The notes below the pieces were generated by a model. That model had not been told where the DNA came from, made no database searches, and saw only the letters and a program-made list of their open reading frames with translations. Both the position numbers and the translations under genes were made by a program. This document shows positions 11,432-22,041 of a DNA stretch of 64,000 nucleotides, in pieces. Position 1 is the first letter of the stretch. Each line of letters starts with the position of its first letter. Source of the DNA: Xanthostigma xanthostigma (taxonomy: Eukaryota > Arthropoda > Insecta > Raphidioptera > Raphidiidae). The stretch is from assembly GCA_963575645.1 (NCBI GenBank), contig OY754469.1, positions 39,948,753 through 40,012,752 of the forward strand. The letters are read 5' to 3'.

Positions 11432-11905
11432 TACCATGCCCCAGTTATGGAGCGGCAAATTAAAAATTGCATTTGGCTAGCAGCGAACTCGAGTACGTGC
11501 AAAAATCGCCAATCGCATATTATGTGTAATCTGGCAATGTGTAAACTCACAGCTGATTGTCTTGAGGACACTCTGTGGACCGTGTGAACTGCAGCAGCGG
11601 CGGCGGTAGTCGAAAGGGGGCGGCGACCCGGGGGACACGGTTGTTCCATTTGGACGCCGCGCGATGCGCTGACCGCAGTCTAAGCTGGCTTTGCTCGACT
11701 AACAACAACAAACACTACCATAGAACTCGTCTCTCCACACACACCTTTTCGTACTGCAGTACAGTAAAACCTCGTAGAACACAATCGTTGGCTATAAGTG
11801 CAAATCCAGATATAAGTTTGCCGCTGTAGATAAAAAATGACTTTTTTACCGACATTTCCTTCGTTTTGCCGTAGAAACAATACGAAAAGTTTTTACGAGG
11901 CAAAC
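11432..11905. other. GC-rich patch upstream of the sPLA2 exons
   Basis: Between about 11575 and 11700 the sequence turns GC- and CpG-rich (GGCGGCGGTAG, GGCGGCGACC) in AT-rich surroundings and matches no other part of the window. It could be a promoter or 5' exon of the sPLA2 gene, since no such exon is otherwise visible. No start codon followed by a hydrophobic signal and a donor was found here. Confidence 0.3.
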
Positions 11906-12027
11906 AGAAGTGAAACTTCTTAGGTTCTAGCATTTATTGACGACTTAATTATTTCAGGATTAGGAAACGGTTATTTGAAATTTGTTACTGTGGGTAGAGA
12001 AAAGCTGCGTATACACACAGTGCGCAC

Positions 12028-12427
12028 TAGAGCTGTAACAAACCGTATGTATTCGTTACTGAGTAACGAGTACATCGTCTGACTCGAAGTAACAAATCGT
12101 TACTTACAAATTCATTTCGTTACTCGCATCTGTCGTATCCATAACCGCATCCAACGAGTCGAACTGACATGGAGTCAGTTCGACTCGTTTGATGCGGTTA
12201 TACGTTATACGAACGAAGTCATACCGTATCACGTATGCGACGCGCCTTGATGCGATGGTACATGCTTAATGCCAGAGAACATACACGTCTTCTTGATGCT
12301 GTTAGTACACGATTGTATGTCGTATGAAAAGTAACGAGTAACGTAACGACACGAAAGTAACGGGTACTGGTTCTTTAAGTAACGAATACATACGGGTACA
12401 CAATTTCTCGTTACTTTTACAGCTCTA
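12028..12427. mobile_element. hAT-2 element, copy 2 (uninterrupted)
   Basis: The termini are TAGAGCTGTAAC and TTACAGCTCTA. The 8-bp duplication is GTGCGCAC on the left and GTGAGCAC on the right, one mismatch. The interior contains a hairpin, GTCAGTTCGACTCG, with its inverse upstream. It is 400 bp and serves as the reference for the interrupted copy at 7896-8794. Confidence 0.88.
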
Positions 12428-12454
12428 GTGAGCACTGCCGATGCGTGTAGAGTT

Positions 12455-12707
12455 CAAGGGCGTAGATATTTTTTTTTCTCAGGGGGGTAAAGCAGAAAAT
12501 CAATGACTTTTTAAAGTTTTAAAAATATCACACAGGAATAGTCACGAAGGAAGGTGTCAAATAAAATATTAATTCCCAAACTAATTTTACAAATTCCTTT
12601 TCAAAAAGTATTTTTAAATTTTATTTTTACCTTCAGTTAAATTTTTTTATTATTATAATCCTACCGGGGGGTAATTACCCCCTTTACCTCCCATATCTAC
12701 GTCCTTG
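12455..12707. mobile_element. hAT-3 element, copy 1
   Basis: The termini are CAAGGGCGTAGATAT and ATATCTACGTCCTTG. The exact 8-bp duplication GTAGAGTT lies at 12447-12454 and 12708-12715. It has a GGGGGGTAATTACCCCC palindrome near the right end. It is 253 bp. The copy at 49739-50808 is the same element interrupted by a LINE. Confidence 0.9.
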
Positions 12708-12800
12708 GTAGAGTTCGCATGACGCTTTGACAGATAGAGTAGGATCGATTCTCCCACTCTTTCCTCTCAACTGCCGTTTGAAGTCGGAGAAGGGAAAGCG

Positions 12801-13947
12801 TTTCACTTTTTATCTGATCTAGGTCAATTTACCCCCTAGCGAACATAAAATAGTTTCCCTTCAATAATTCGTTAATATTAAAGGTATAACAGGACATTCG
12901 AGTGATGCGATTATTTTGACCAGGAAGTGTATATTATTTGACAAACCGTAGTTCGTCGACAACGCGTTAAAACGAACCCCGCACAATCGAAATTCGGTGT
13001 GAATCGTGACAATTGTAACCCACGTCGCACAAGAGATCAGATGATCACATGAAGTGCACTCGGAACTGATACAACAAAATATACATAGATTGAAAACGAG
13101 GGTGTTAAAACCAGCCAGACTAGACGAGCTGCACTGCGCGTCTTTAGTTGTGGTTACACAATAGACACATCGTGCTTACAATAGCCGCCGACGACACACC
13201 CCGAACAAGGTAGCCGGTGGTCACTTCCCTGTACAGGGTTGCACTCCATCTATCTCCACTGTACCATTTAAAAAAAGAAATTAAAAGAAGTTTGACCCTG
13301 CAGGCCATCCCTGAACCTTCCCGCTATTTTCGAGTTGAAAACTTGAAGTTTATTTTTTAGCTCTCCGAGCTCAAAAAAAAAATACTTTCTTATACGAATT
13401 TTCGGTTCATGATATCTCGTAAACAAATGAACCGAGTTTGATGCGGTTTGCGGAAATCGACGCAGTTTTTTAAGGAGAAGAGCTGATTAAATTTTGGAAT
13501 TAATCGGTTTACTAGTTCAGAAAATATTTGAAACTTGTAGGTACTTTTGAGTTTTCTCCATATTTATTGGGCCTTATCATTCCAAATTTTCAGGAAATCT
13601 AAGTTCAGCAAGGTCACGTGACACGTCAAATTCCGTAAACCGCGTTTCAATCGGACACTCCGCTCAAAAGATATAAGGTTTACATACCTACATACACACA
13701 CATACAGCCCTACGGACATCATCGTCAAAATAGTCAGAATTGTTTCCTAGGACCTCAAAACGTCGAGATCTGACGAAAACTCGATTTTCGAAAATCGTGG
13801 TGTATTTGGGCGTAGGCAGAAGGCGAGCGACAAATTTTCGAAAAAAAAATATTACAAGCCAGATACAGAAAGAGAAGCCGTCGGTGGACGCCTGGCAGAT
13901 GTGAAACATAAATTTAAACTATGCCAAATCTTAGATCCATTTATATA
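12801..13947. other. No gene recognised; diverged repeat-like sequence
   Basis: The block at 13330-13850 has the texture of an old LINE or DNA-element untranslated region (CATGATATCTCGTAAACAAA, ACACACACATACAGCCC). A small block at 13866-13912 (CGCCTGGCAGATGTGAAACA) recurs at 33630-33650 and, reversed, near 48760. Confidence 0.35.
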
Positions 13948-14517
13948 CAGTGTGGTCACTTAAGTGTGCAACATATGGGACAATTTTTAATTAAATGCAC
14001 AACCAAAATACAAATATTGCCAAAAGTTGGTGCATGTCCGATAATTATTTTAGGTGTTCTTAGAATTGTTGAAATTCAAACAGCATACAGGGTGTTTAAT
14101 ATCGTTGCAGCAAACATAAAGTTTGTGATTCCATAAAAAATTAAAAATCTATGTTAATTTTACAAATATGCCTGAATTGGAACAAAGTTATGCGAAATTG
14201 ATTTGATTTTGAATAATTTATTAGTGTGTTTAAGGTAAGTATAAAAAAAAATTTTCAAAAAAATTATAATTTTGGTTTTTCAAAAAAAAAATTTTTCTTA
14301 TAACATTTCGCTGAATTTTTTGAAATAAGGGCACTTTACTCTTGTACAATTTTTGTATTTTTTGGCCCACCCTGTATGCTGTTTGAGTTTCAACAATTCT
14401 AAGAGCACCCAAAATGATTATCGGACATGCACCAACTTTTAGCAATATTTGTAATTTGGTTGTGCATTTAATTAAAAATTTTCCCATAATATGTTGCACA
14501 CTTAAGTGACCACACTG
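13948..14517. mobile_element. TA-flanked element with about 150-bp inverted repeats
   Basis: The termini CAGTGTGGTCACTTAAGTGT are mirrored at the right end, and the inverted arms extend about 150 bp to a CAGGGTG motif. TA flanks both sides. The short frames on both strands are mirror images of the arms and are not genes. Tc1/mariner-type by terminus and TA target. Confidence 0.82.
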
Positions 14518-14911
14518 TATATTTTACGTCTTTGATACCTATACTCAGTTGAAAATATTTTTAAGGTGTGTCTGAAACATATTTTCGTTGCGTTATTATT
14601 TTCGATTTGAGCTTGCCTATTAGCCTCGTATGGACCATCCTGTACGTTAATATACCGGATGATACATTTTAATCTATACGGGAAATTGGCCACGGCAGAA
14701 AAAAAAATTTCGACAAAAGTTTGATATTTTTTGTCATAATCCGCAAAAAAATTGAGGATTCCTATTTAAACTGCTGACGTTATCCTCATACCCTGCGAGG
14801 GGGTGAAGGGGTGAGCGGTGATCTTGTGTCGATGTTCCCCTCAAAACTTTCATTGATTTTTTTTGCTTTAGTAAGTTCCCATCTAGATTAAAATGTGTCA
14901 CACTATAAGAG
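14518..14911. other. No feature recognised
   Basis: AT-rich with a few dispersed-repeat-like words and no gene. Confidence 0.4.
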
Positions 14912-15214
14912 CAGGGGCGGGCAAATCTTTTGATCGTCGGGCCACATTGCTGATAAAAATTTGACCGTGGGCCAAAAATTTGGAGAGCAAAAAAAAAAGG
15001 TCATTTCATTTCTGCAACAAAAATTTGGAGAGCAAAAAAAAAGGTCCTTTTGGGGCTCTTACTATTTACTATTTTTCTAAAAAAAATTTTATGCGCCAAA
15101 TTATATTGGCAAACTATTTTCGCTCTTAATAATCATTTATAAAATGCTTCGCGGGCCGGATAAAATTGCTCTGCGGGCCTTTTCGGCCCGCGGGCCGCCA
15201 TTTGCCCAGGACTG
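14912..15214. mobile_element. hAT-like element immediately before sPLA2 exon 1
   Basis: The termini are CAGGGGCGGGCAAATC and GCCATTTGCCCAGGACTG, with imperfect 8-9 bp flanks (CTATAAGAG and CTATAAAGG). The interior duplicates TTGGAGAGCAAAAAAAA and has GCGGGCC motifs. It ends only 64 bp before the exon acceptor and supplies the false upstream extension of the exon frame. Confidence 0.75.
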
Positions 15215-15278
15215 CTATAAAGGTTAAAATCTACCAAGTGATTGATGACTCTAACCTGACTCTTGTATTCTTTTCCAG

Positions 15279-15647
15279 AAACGGTCTAAAACTGCGCCAA
15301 GTGACCGACGGCCGCCATTTCATTCAACTCATATACGACGGAGACGAGTCGCTAGTCGATTGCGAGTACATAGCGCAACGCAACGCGGTCGCCAACTTCT
15401 TGACAACGTTCACGAATGACGTCGATGCGTTGACGAGCAACACGACCGAAGGAATCGTCACTATCGTACCGCTCGAGGTCGACGTAAACCGATCGTTGAC
15501 GACGGACGACGACAACCGTACGACGGCATTCAATCGTACTGTAACAGCGCCGACGTGGCTCGACTACGCTCGAGTGAAGAGCGAATGTCGCCGAATGCAC
15601 CGCGAGCTCAAAATGGCGCTCAAAGAGAATAGATTGCACAAAGAAAG
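15279..15647 (+). CDS. sPLA2 exon 1 of those visible: N-terminal extension
   Basis: The exon encodes 122 full codons plus split codons at both ends. It opens after a TTTTCCAG acceptor at 15278 and ends before GTAGGG at 15648. The peptide starts NGLKLRQVTDGRHFIQLIYD, the kind of N-terminal block that precedes the catalytic domain in insect group III PLA2. Four N-X-S/T sites (NTT, NRS, NRT, NRT) crowd the middle, as expected for a secreted glycoprotein. A conserved-looking segment with DCEYIAQ follows the first block. An open frame runs further upstream to 15166, but that part lies in a hAT element and the intron, so I place the start at the acceptor. Codon use is GC-richer than the surroundings. 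The exon has no catalytic residues itself. Confidence 0.85.
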
Positions 15648-15908
15648 GTAGGGTTATGCAATTTGAGTTCAACATTTTCGAGGACTAGAATACAAAAAAA
15701 GTTCATTTGAAATTCTTGATATTGGAAAGTATGAGATTAACCTATTTTTCACGTTAGCATTAAAGCAACAAAAAATGAATTTAAGAAAAGGCCGCGGATT
15801 CATAGACAATTTAAAACAATGTGCTGTATATTTTAGATGTTTATTGTTATCAATGTTTCGACCTATATACGATCATCGTCACGATAAATATTTCAGCTTT
15901 CTCATTAA

Positions 15909-16303
15909 GGTAGTACGAGCACCAAGGCAATTTTAAATAAAAGGCTTGATTTTTTATATGAAGTTGGATTAAGTCTAAACCAATTCTGAAAATTATAGGG
16001 GGGTTGCCCGATTATTTAAATAAATAAATGACTTCAAAAGTAGGCATATTTAACATTGGCTTTATGGTAAAACGGTAGATGGATGATATGTTTTCATTGA
16101 TTTCTCCAAAACTAGTCGGTGGAAATTAAAAAAAAAACTATTTAAATTAAAGTTAAAACCTTAATAAATTATTGAAACAAAAAAAAAACCGTTGTGCCCG
16201 ACTAATTAAAAAGATATTTAATTAAAAAGATTAAATATCCATCTACCGAAATATAAAAAAAATCAAGCCTTTTATTTAAAGTTGCCTTGGTGCTCGTACT
16301 ACC
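15909..16303. mobile_element. TTAA-flanked MITE in sPLA2 intron
   Basis: The inverted termini are GGTAGTACGAGCACCAAGGC, bounded by TTAA at 15905-15908 and 16304-16307, with AT-rich interior. It is 395 bp, with AAGGCTTGATTTTTT repeated inverted just inside the ends. piggyBac-type by target site; no transposase. Confidence 0.82.
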
Positions 16304-16679
16304 TTAAGAGCGGCTATTAATTTTTTTGTGAGGTTGTAGATTACATTATATCTCGAAAAAACGTCTGATTATTCCCTTATATGAGACATGAGTCTGTGAG
16401 ACCTTTAGTGTTTCTTTATGCACTTGCATTTTTCAAAGGTACGCCTTCCCCCTCCTAATCCTACCACTCAGTTCGTGACTGTTTGTTGTATAGTCCGTAT
16501 CGACTTATGGTCTCACGAACCGGACGTTGCAAATCACATAATATGGAATAGATTCAACATGTAAACGATACAAGGTCTGTAAGACCGAATGTTTCGTTTT
16601 GTGTACCTACTATTCAAAGTTTTCGCGGCAACCTTGTTATTCATTTTTAATTATTGACAAAAAAAAACCTAAAAAAAAA
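16304..16679. other. Intron sequence, no feature recognised
   Basis: No terminal repeats or coding signal seen. Confidence 0.4.
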
Positions 16680-16927
16680 ATTGGTTGTCTGTAAAGTCGG
16701 TTTACGGACGATAGTTTTAAGTGATAACGTATTCCGCTCGAATATCATATTTAATAATACATAACCTAAATTTTAGTAGCTATCAAACTTGGGCCGATCG
16801 TGCTTCTCTATCGCTTATACTGCGCTCTCGCTTGCACGCACAGGGTCAGGCGGAACGTTACGGCGTTACACTTTTTCGTGCGTGCAGCTGGTGTTTTATC
16901 AATTTATAAGATGTTATCACGTCAAAA
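16680..16927 (+). mobile_element. Repeat family U, copy 2 (sPLA2 intron)
   Basis: It opens ATTGGTTGTCTGTAAAGTCG and closes AATTTATAAGATGTTATCAC, matching the copies at 5961, 25641 and 46255. The short frame through it is non-coding. Confidence 0.65.
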
Positions 16928-17838
16928 CTTCTGGTGGTAACTAATTTAAAGACTGAACGTTTCCAATAGTTATGTGGTGCAATGGTGAATGTTACGTACA
17001 AAAGATTAAGGCTAAAAGTAAAAATAGCAAAAAACAAACAAAAAGAAACAGTTTTTTAGAATAGGGTGGAGGGAAACGGCACCTTCCCAGTTCCTACATT
17101 CCGCCAATGATAAGTCTAGAATGTACAGCATGTTGTTTTTCAATAGCCTACGAACCGGTGACCGGTTCAGTAATCAGTAAAAAATAAAAAGACATAATTT
17201 TTGGGTCGAAAAAATAGAACTTACACGAGTTTAGATATATGATTTTTTTTGTATTGTCTGGTTTCTCTATCATCTTATTTTTAGCGCAGATTGGTGCTTG
17301 GTACATAAAATAATTTTGAAATTTTGTTTTGGTTAAAATAATTTTTGTAGTTCCCGCGAATCTTATCGTTTTTTACACCGGTCTTGTATGTCTGTTTATA
17401 TCAACATATTATTTTTGTTTACATCAGGGGTCACCAACTGGCGGTTAATGAACCACGACGAGTAAAGAAAAAAGAAAAAAAAAACAAGTTTGCAGTTTAA
17501 GATAGTAGGGCTTGCCCTTGAACCACCGTTTAATGGCAGCCGAAATCTGGAAAGTTTTTCAAAATAGTTGGTGACCCGTTACAATAATTAATTCTTTTGA
17601 TCTCACACGTTTTTCTGGGACACGAAAATAACATAGGTTCGGTTAACAATTTTTTTAATATTTTCTGCGCGGAATTACATAAATCGCGTTATAAATACAT
17701 TCCATTCGTCTGCTCCTACACCTGTAAATTTCTAATTTTATGAACGCGCTTCCGTTCATTCTTTTTTTACATTATGAGTGTGCTCCCGTTCATCCAAGCA
17801 AACATTTTGTCAGTTTTACACACGACAACGTATTCCAG
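16928..17838. other. Intron sequence with a hAT-like remnant at 17426-17576
   Basis: Only one item stands out. CAGGGGTCACCAACTGGCGG is followed 140 bp later by AGTTGGTGACCCGTT, an inverted pair typical of a hAT-derived MITE with a decayed right tip. The rest is unremarkable AT-rich intron. Confidence 0.45.
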
Positions 17839-18114
17839 GTCGCGGCGTTCAGTCACTAAGCTGTCGGTAAAGAGGCGTTCGCGTTCCAACCGCCACCAGG
17901 ACGGCCGTTTCGTCGGCGTCGTAGCACCCGGCACAAAATGGTGCGGCATGGCGGACACGGCCGCTCACTACGCCGATTTGGGAACTATGTCGGCGACGGA
18001 CGCGTGCTGTAGACGTCACGATCACTGTTCGCTCAACGTGGCGCCGTTCGCCGAACGCTGGGGTCTTTGGAACACCAGTCCGTTCACGATCAGCCATTGT
18101 GGCTGCGACAACAG
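17839..18114 (+). CDS. sPLA2 catalytic exon, version A
   Basis: The exon encodes a basic linker rich in Arg and Ser, which may be a propeptide cleavage region, followed by the group III catalytic core. Visible motifs are PGTKWCG (calcium-binding loop), DACCRRHDHC (active-site His-Asp), a GLWN segment and HCGCDN at the end. The acceptor is TATTCCAG at 17831-17838 and the donor AG|GTGCGT follows 18114. It is phase 2 at both ends. Oddity: the calcium loop reads WCGMA, so the second glycine of the usual WCGxG is replaced by alanine, while His and Asp are intact. It is homologous to the exon at 19707-19934. No C-terminal exon of its own was seen before that exon, so it probably shares exon 4. Confidence 0.92.
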
Positions 18115-18316
18115 GTGCGTCCGTTCCCCAATTCTCCGACAGCGTCGTCGTCGTGGTGGTGGTTAACGTGGTGTTTTAAAAAAGACATCCAATCCTCCCC
18201 CATTTTTTCCCGTCTAGAAAACGACCGAGTTTTCGTTTAAACATTCGCTTAAGTTCAGATGTGAATCTCTCGTTTTAAATTTTATATAAACTCGCAGTTT
18301 TAAATTAACGCACCAC

Positions 18317-18889
18317 AAGTGAAACTTCTTTTGCATTCCGTAGAGCAAATTGTCCTGGAGCAGACGAAACGAGTGGGAGAATCGTTTCGCTGGGGAGGTA
18401 TAATACGCGCCTCGGAAGTTAGATGCGAATGCGGGCTTGCGCTAGTACAGTCTGTTGAAAAATTACAAACTCCCAACACAACAAAACTAAAATAGCAATA
18501 ATAACTTGACAATAGCGTACTCGACTGTACTTTAAAGCATGGAAAGCGACAAGTGGCAAAGGCAACGAACGATCACGGCCAATCACCGACGAGCGCACTT
18601 CCCGTACAGGTAGCTGGGAGGTGGTGCCTTTGCGACGCTGTTTGTGACTAACTTCCAAATCTTTTAGATCCGTGGCGCGTATTATAAATTTAAAAAAATT
18701 CTACATCAACCGGCAGTTGAAAGGAAAGAGTAGGGGAATCGTTTCAGCTCTCTCAGTCAAATACGTCATATGCGTACTGTGTGTATTACATAGCATTTTC
18801 TCTAGTCACGGTAGCATGAGTTGGCCTGATCGAAACCTGAAATATTAAATCGTCAACAAATGCTATAGAACCTAAGAAGTTTCACTTCT
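18317..18889. mobile_element. Repeat family R, copy 2, interrupted by a MITE
   Basis: The ends AAGTGAAACTTCTT and AAGAAGTTTCACTTC are inverted. The inner sequence pairs with the copy at 11906-12800. A family M element (18401-18684) is inserted at a TA within it. It lies in the intron between the two catalytic exons. Confidence 0.6.
18401..18684. mobile_element. Family M MITE, copy 2, nested
   Basis: The termini TAATACGCGCC and GGCGCGTATTA are bounded by TA at 18399-18400 and 18685-18686. It is 284 bp, shorter than the other two copies because part of the left end is deleted. Confidence 0.8.
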
Positions 18890-19706
18890 AACGCGAGGAA
18901 GTCTAACGGCTTGTTTTAATAATGAGAGGTTTGTTTAAATTGGAAGAGCGTTTTGTTTTTTGATGTCATCGGAATATAATCTTTGAAATCATCTGATTTT
19001 TAAATTTGACGAATACCTACTAAAAGGTTGTTATCTGCAATATCTCTGCAAAAAAATCGTTTGATGTGCTGAGGAGAAATTTGCTTCGACTGATGATTTC
19101 AAACTTACTGTAGATTTATTAGAAAACACACTATTTCCTCAACACTAAAAATATAACAGAAGAACCGAGTGACCCAGAAGAGTTTATTTTTGAAAACGAA
19201 AACCAAAAACTCAGTATCAGCTTTTCGAATTCTAGCAATAAGAAACACATATTTTCCTTTCTATTTGTTATATAGCTATCTACACAATTTTAAGTCTCGC
19301 AGCTGAACAAATGTTTTCTACTGATAAATATATACAGTTTTTTAATACCGAAATGGCGAATTTACATTAATTAGAATTGGTAATACCTAATAAAAAGCAT
19401 GTTAATTGAAAATGTATTTTCACCAAAACAATGTTTATTTCCAACACCAAAGACGCATCCCCTTCGTTTTTAAAACCCGCGTCAAACGACATTATCGAGA
19501 CACGTGCAACGAAAAAATGTCTTCGTATTAACAAACTTCGGAGTCGAAATATTAATCGCAATGTTTCTGTCACAAAAATAACCGCACCAACAGACTGAAC
19601 AAAAATTATTTTTGAAAGCACCAATCTGCGCATACTGTCGAAATTTTCAAAAAATGTCCGATTTATGATTGTCTAATATTATTAATGTTGTGTGTGCGAC
19701 GTTCAG
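18890..19706. other. Intron between catalytic exons, no feature recognised
   Basis: I searched here for a C-terminal exon that version A might use separately (a phase-2 start reading F-x-x-C-L) and did not find one. AT-rich. Confidence 0.5.
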
Positions 19707-19934
19707 ACGCAACCGCCGCGACTTGTCCGACATGCTGCGCATCCCGGGCACAAAATGGTGCGGCAAGGGCCGCAGCGCGCGCAAATATTCGCATCTGGGC
19801 GGCTTCTCCGCGGCCGACAAATGTTGTCGGACGCACGACAACGCGTGTCCTTTCTGGATTGGAGCGCTCGAAGAGAAATACGGCCTGTTCAACTGGCGCG
19901 TGAACACGCTAATGCACTGCGGCTGCGACGAACG
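19707..19934 (+). CDS. sPLA2 catalytic exon, version B
   Basis: This is a second copy of the catalytic core, with PGTKWCGKG (intact WCGxG calcium loop), CCRTHDNAC (catalytic His-Asp), YGLFNW and HCGCDER. The acceptor is GTTCAG at 19701-19706 and the donor CG|GTAAGC follows 19934, with both ends phase 2. Compared with version A it lacks most of the basic linker and has one extra residue between the catalytic Asp and the next Cys (HD-N-A-C against HD-H-C). The split Arg codon at its end joins exon 4 to give CDERFRACL, a natural continuation of the family pattern. It could be mutually exclusive with version A, or both could be used to make a protein with two catalytic domains. Which applies cannot be read from DNA alone. 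Confidence 0.92.
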
Positions 19935-20080
19935 GTAAGCCCCATGGCTCGACTATGCACGAACATCCTGTATATGCAGTTATTGTTGTTGTTTCTATAT
20001 TATAGTGCATGATTGTAGAGTGCTTGTCCACCGATTTGTGTCGTTTTAGTTCAATCATTACGTCTATATATATATATATA

Positions 20081-20654
20081 CAGTATGTAAACACGTAAGG
20101 TGCACATAGGGAAATTAACATTGGGAAAAAAATGACTGGATCAGAGTGAGCCTTGAAATCTTGTTTTTCAATTTGACAGATATTCTTTTGCAAAATGAAT
20201 GTGTATACTACCGAAGAAAATATACAAATGATTACAACATAATCGGACTTTTTTTTATTAATGGGACATTAAATTCCCAAAAATACTTAAATATGGTGCG
20301 AGATCAAATATCTCCGCCTATTCGAGTTGAACCTAAAGACATTGGGTCAGTGAATTACCAACGCGCATACGTCATACCAGTCAGACAATTTTTGAATGAA
20401 ATGTTTCCAAACAGATGGAGTTGTTTTTTTTTGTTTTATTTTTGTACAAAAAAATTAAAATAATTATTTATAAGAGGTTTTTATTGTTAAAAAATCCAAG
20501 TAAAATGAAAATAAATCAAAATAAAATAGAAATCCTCAAGATTACCACGATAATTCAATAGAAATAACAATTAATGCAGGCATGGCTAACTCTGATCCAA
20601 GTATTTTTTCCCAATGCTAATTTCCCTATGTGCACCTTACGTGTTTACATACTG
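20081..20654 (+). mobile_element. Mariner-like internal-deletion element, copy 2
   Basis: It is 574 bp with CAGTATGTAAACACGTAAGG termini and TA on both sides. The frame at 20146-20463 keeps two recognisable DDE-transposase pieces: NGTLNSQKYLNMVRDQI and, after a gap, VRQFLNEMFPNRW. These correspond to the region between the second and third catalytic acids in mariner-type transposases. The DNA-binding half and the flanking catalytic motifs are missing, so it cannot be autonomous. Confidence 0.88.
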
Positions 20655-21040
20655 TATAAAATTCCCGTGTCACAATTTTGGCCGAAACCACTGAACATAT
20701 TTTAATGAAATTTTGTAAATGTGTCTTGCTTGGTGCAACTTACGCTATAGGATAGTTTTTATTAAATATTTTGTACAAAATTACGACGTTTTCTCAAAAA
20801 AAATGTTTTAGTAACATGTAACGACATCTGATAGAATTTGCTCAAAACTATTAGTTCAGAAGCAAACAAATAATACTGTTTTAGTACCAAGTGGCAACAT
20901 CTAATAGAATTCGCTTAAAGCTATTAGTTCAGAAGCAAATCTGGCAGAATTTGCTCAAAGCTATTAGTTCAGACGCCGGGCCGCAAACGAAGTACATTTT
21001 GCAGAGTTATATCTATCGCACCCGGGTGAAACCGGACCAG
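20655..21040 (+). mobile_element. Helitron-like element, variant 5' end, truncated
   Basis: It begins TATAAAATTCCCGTGTCACA and ends in the same CACCCGGGTGAAACCGG hairpin-type 3' region as the other family 1 Helitrons, but lacks the final CTAG. It aligns with 34979-35384 and with parts of 36850-37310. It abuts the mariner copy directly. Confidence 0.6.
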
Positions 21041-21502
21041 ACAATATATATAGTCTGAAGTTTCACAATCGCGTCCCTCGCTACTATAATAATATAATCT
21101 AGTATATTATTATGAACTTGTCTCTAAAATTTGAAACTTAGCTGCCACAACAGGTTATCCCCGAATCGAAGCACTCAACCCTTGCACCCTATATGCAATA
21201 ATACTTCCCACCCATTCAAAACATATCATGAATCAGCTGAAGAGAGCCTCTTTCCATTTGACTTGAAGCCAATGACACTGTATAAACTAGGGACCCAAAC
21301 AGCTTAATTATAGTGGATCTTCTAGCGTAGTGTTTCCCAAACTTATTTGGCTCATTGCCTCCTTCTCAGAAAAAAAACTTCTAAACGACCCCTAGAAATC
21401 TACCTTTTTTCAAATAGAAAAATTCAGTGACGCGTCCTATGCAGCCATTTCTATAGTACGGTACGAAAATAATTATCAGTATGTGATACATATAGTTCTA
21501 AC
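21041..21502. other. No gene; hAT-like fragment at 21330-21420
   Basis: GTGTTTCCCAAACTTATTTG followed by GGCTCATTGCC is a common hAT terminus type. Only one end is visible. Confidence 0.4.
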
Positions 21503-22041
21503 TAGTGATGTGCCGGATCGTTAAAAATGTATATCCGCGGATACGGATCTGAATACGGATATTTGATTTCAAGATCCGCGGATACGGATCTTAACTTTCT
21601 TAGAGTACGCGGCGGTAAATATTGCACATCGGCCTTTGGAAAGAGACTATCTGTTATGGGAAAAAGTTATTGACCTCTTTAAGAGTTAACTCTCGTAACA
21701 AATTGTCTCTTTCCAAAGATCGATGTACAATATCTCATTATAAAGATAGTTTTTTAGTACCTTTGAGCTATGTACTATTGGTATGGTATCCACTACGATA
21801 AATGTTTGCAATATAGAGGTGCCAAATACGGTTTTAAAAAATAAAAAATAATCTGAATGGAATTTAACAGTTTTTTATTATTACCTAATCACCTATATAT
21901 ATAAAATTTCATCTATATATTGAAAATTAATAAGGTAAAAGATCCGTAAAAGATCCGCCAAAAACTAACGGATACGGATACGGATGTTTCTTCTCCCTCG
22001 GATATCCGCGGATACGGATACGAATATCCGGCACACCACTA
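21503..22041. mobile_element. hAT-4 element, copy 1
   Basis: The termini TAGTGATGTGCCGGAT and ATCCGGCACACCACTA carry the exact 8-bp duplication GTTCTAAC (21495-21502 and 22042-22049). The subterminal regions are full of CGCGGATACGGAT repeats in both orientations. It is 539 bp. A second copy at 37817-38656 is interrupted. Confidence 0.92.

Larger units (their letters stand above)
11906..12800. mobile_element. Repeat family R, copy 1, carrying two hAT insertions
   Basis: It starts AGAAGTGAAACTTCTTAGGT and matches the reverse complement of 18317-18889 across GATTCTCCCACTCTTTCC-type sequence. It is interrupted by hAT-2 (12028-12427) and hAT-3 (12455-12707). The right boundary is uncertain. Confidence 0.6.

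Noticed and set aside
15166-15278. Upstream ATG as the sPLA2 start
   Set aside because: This part lies in a hAT end and intron; the acceptor at 15278 and phase agreement with the other exons argue against it. No signal peptide is encoded there.
17849-18097. Minus-strand frame opposite catalytic exon A
   Set aside because: Antisense shadow of the PLA2 exon.
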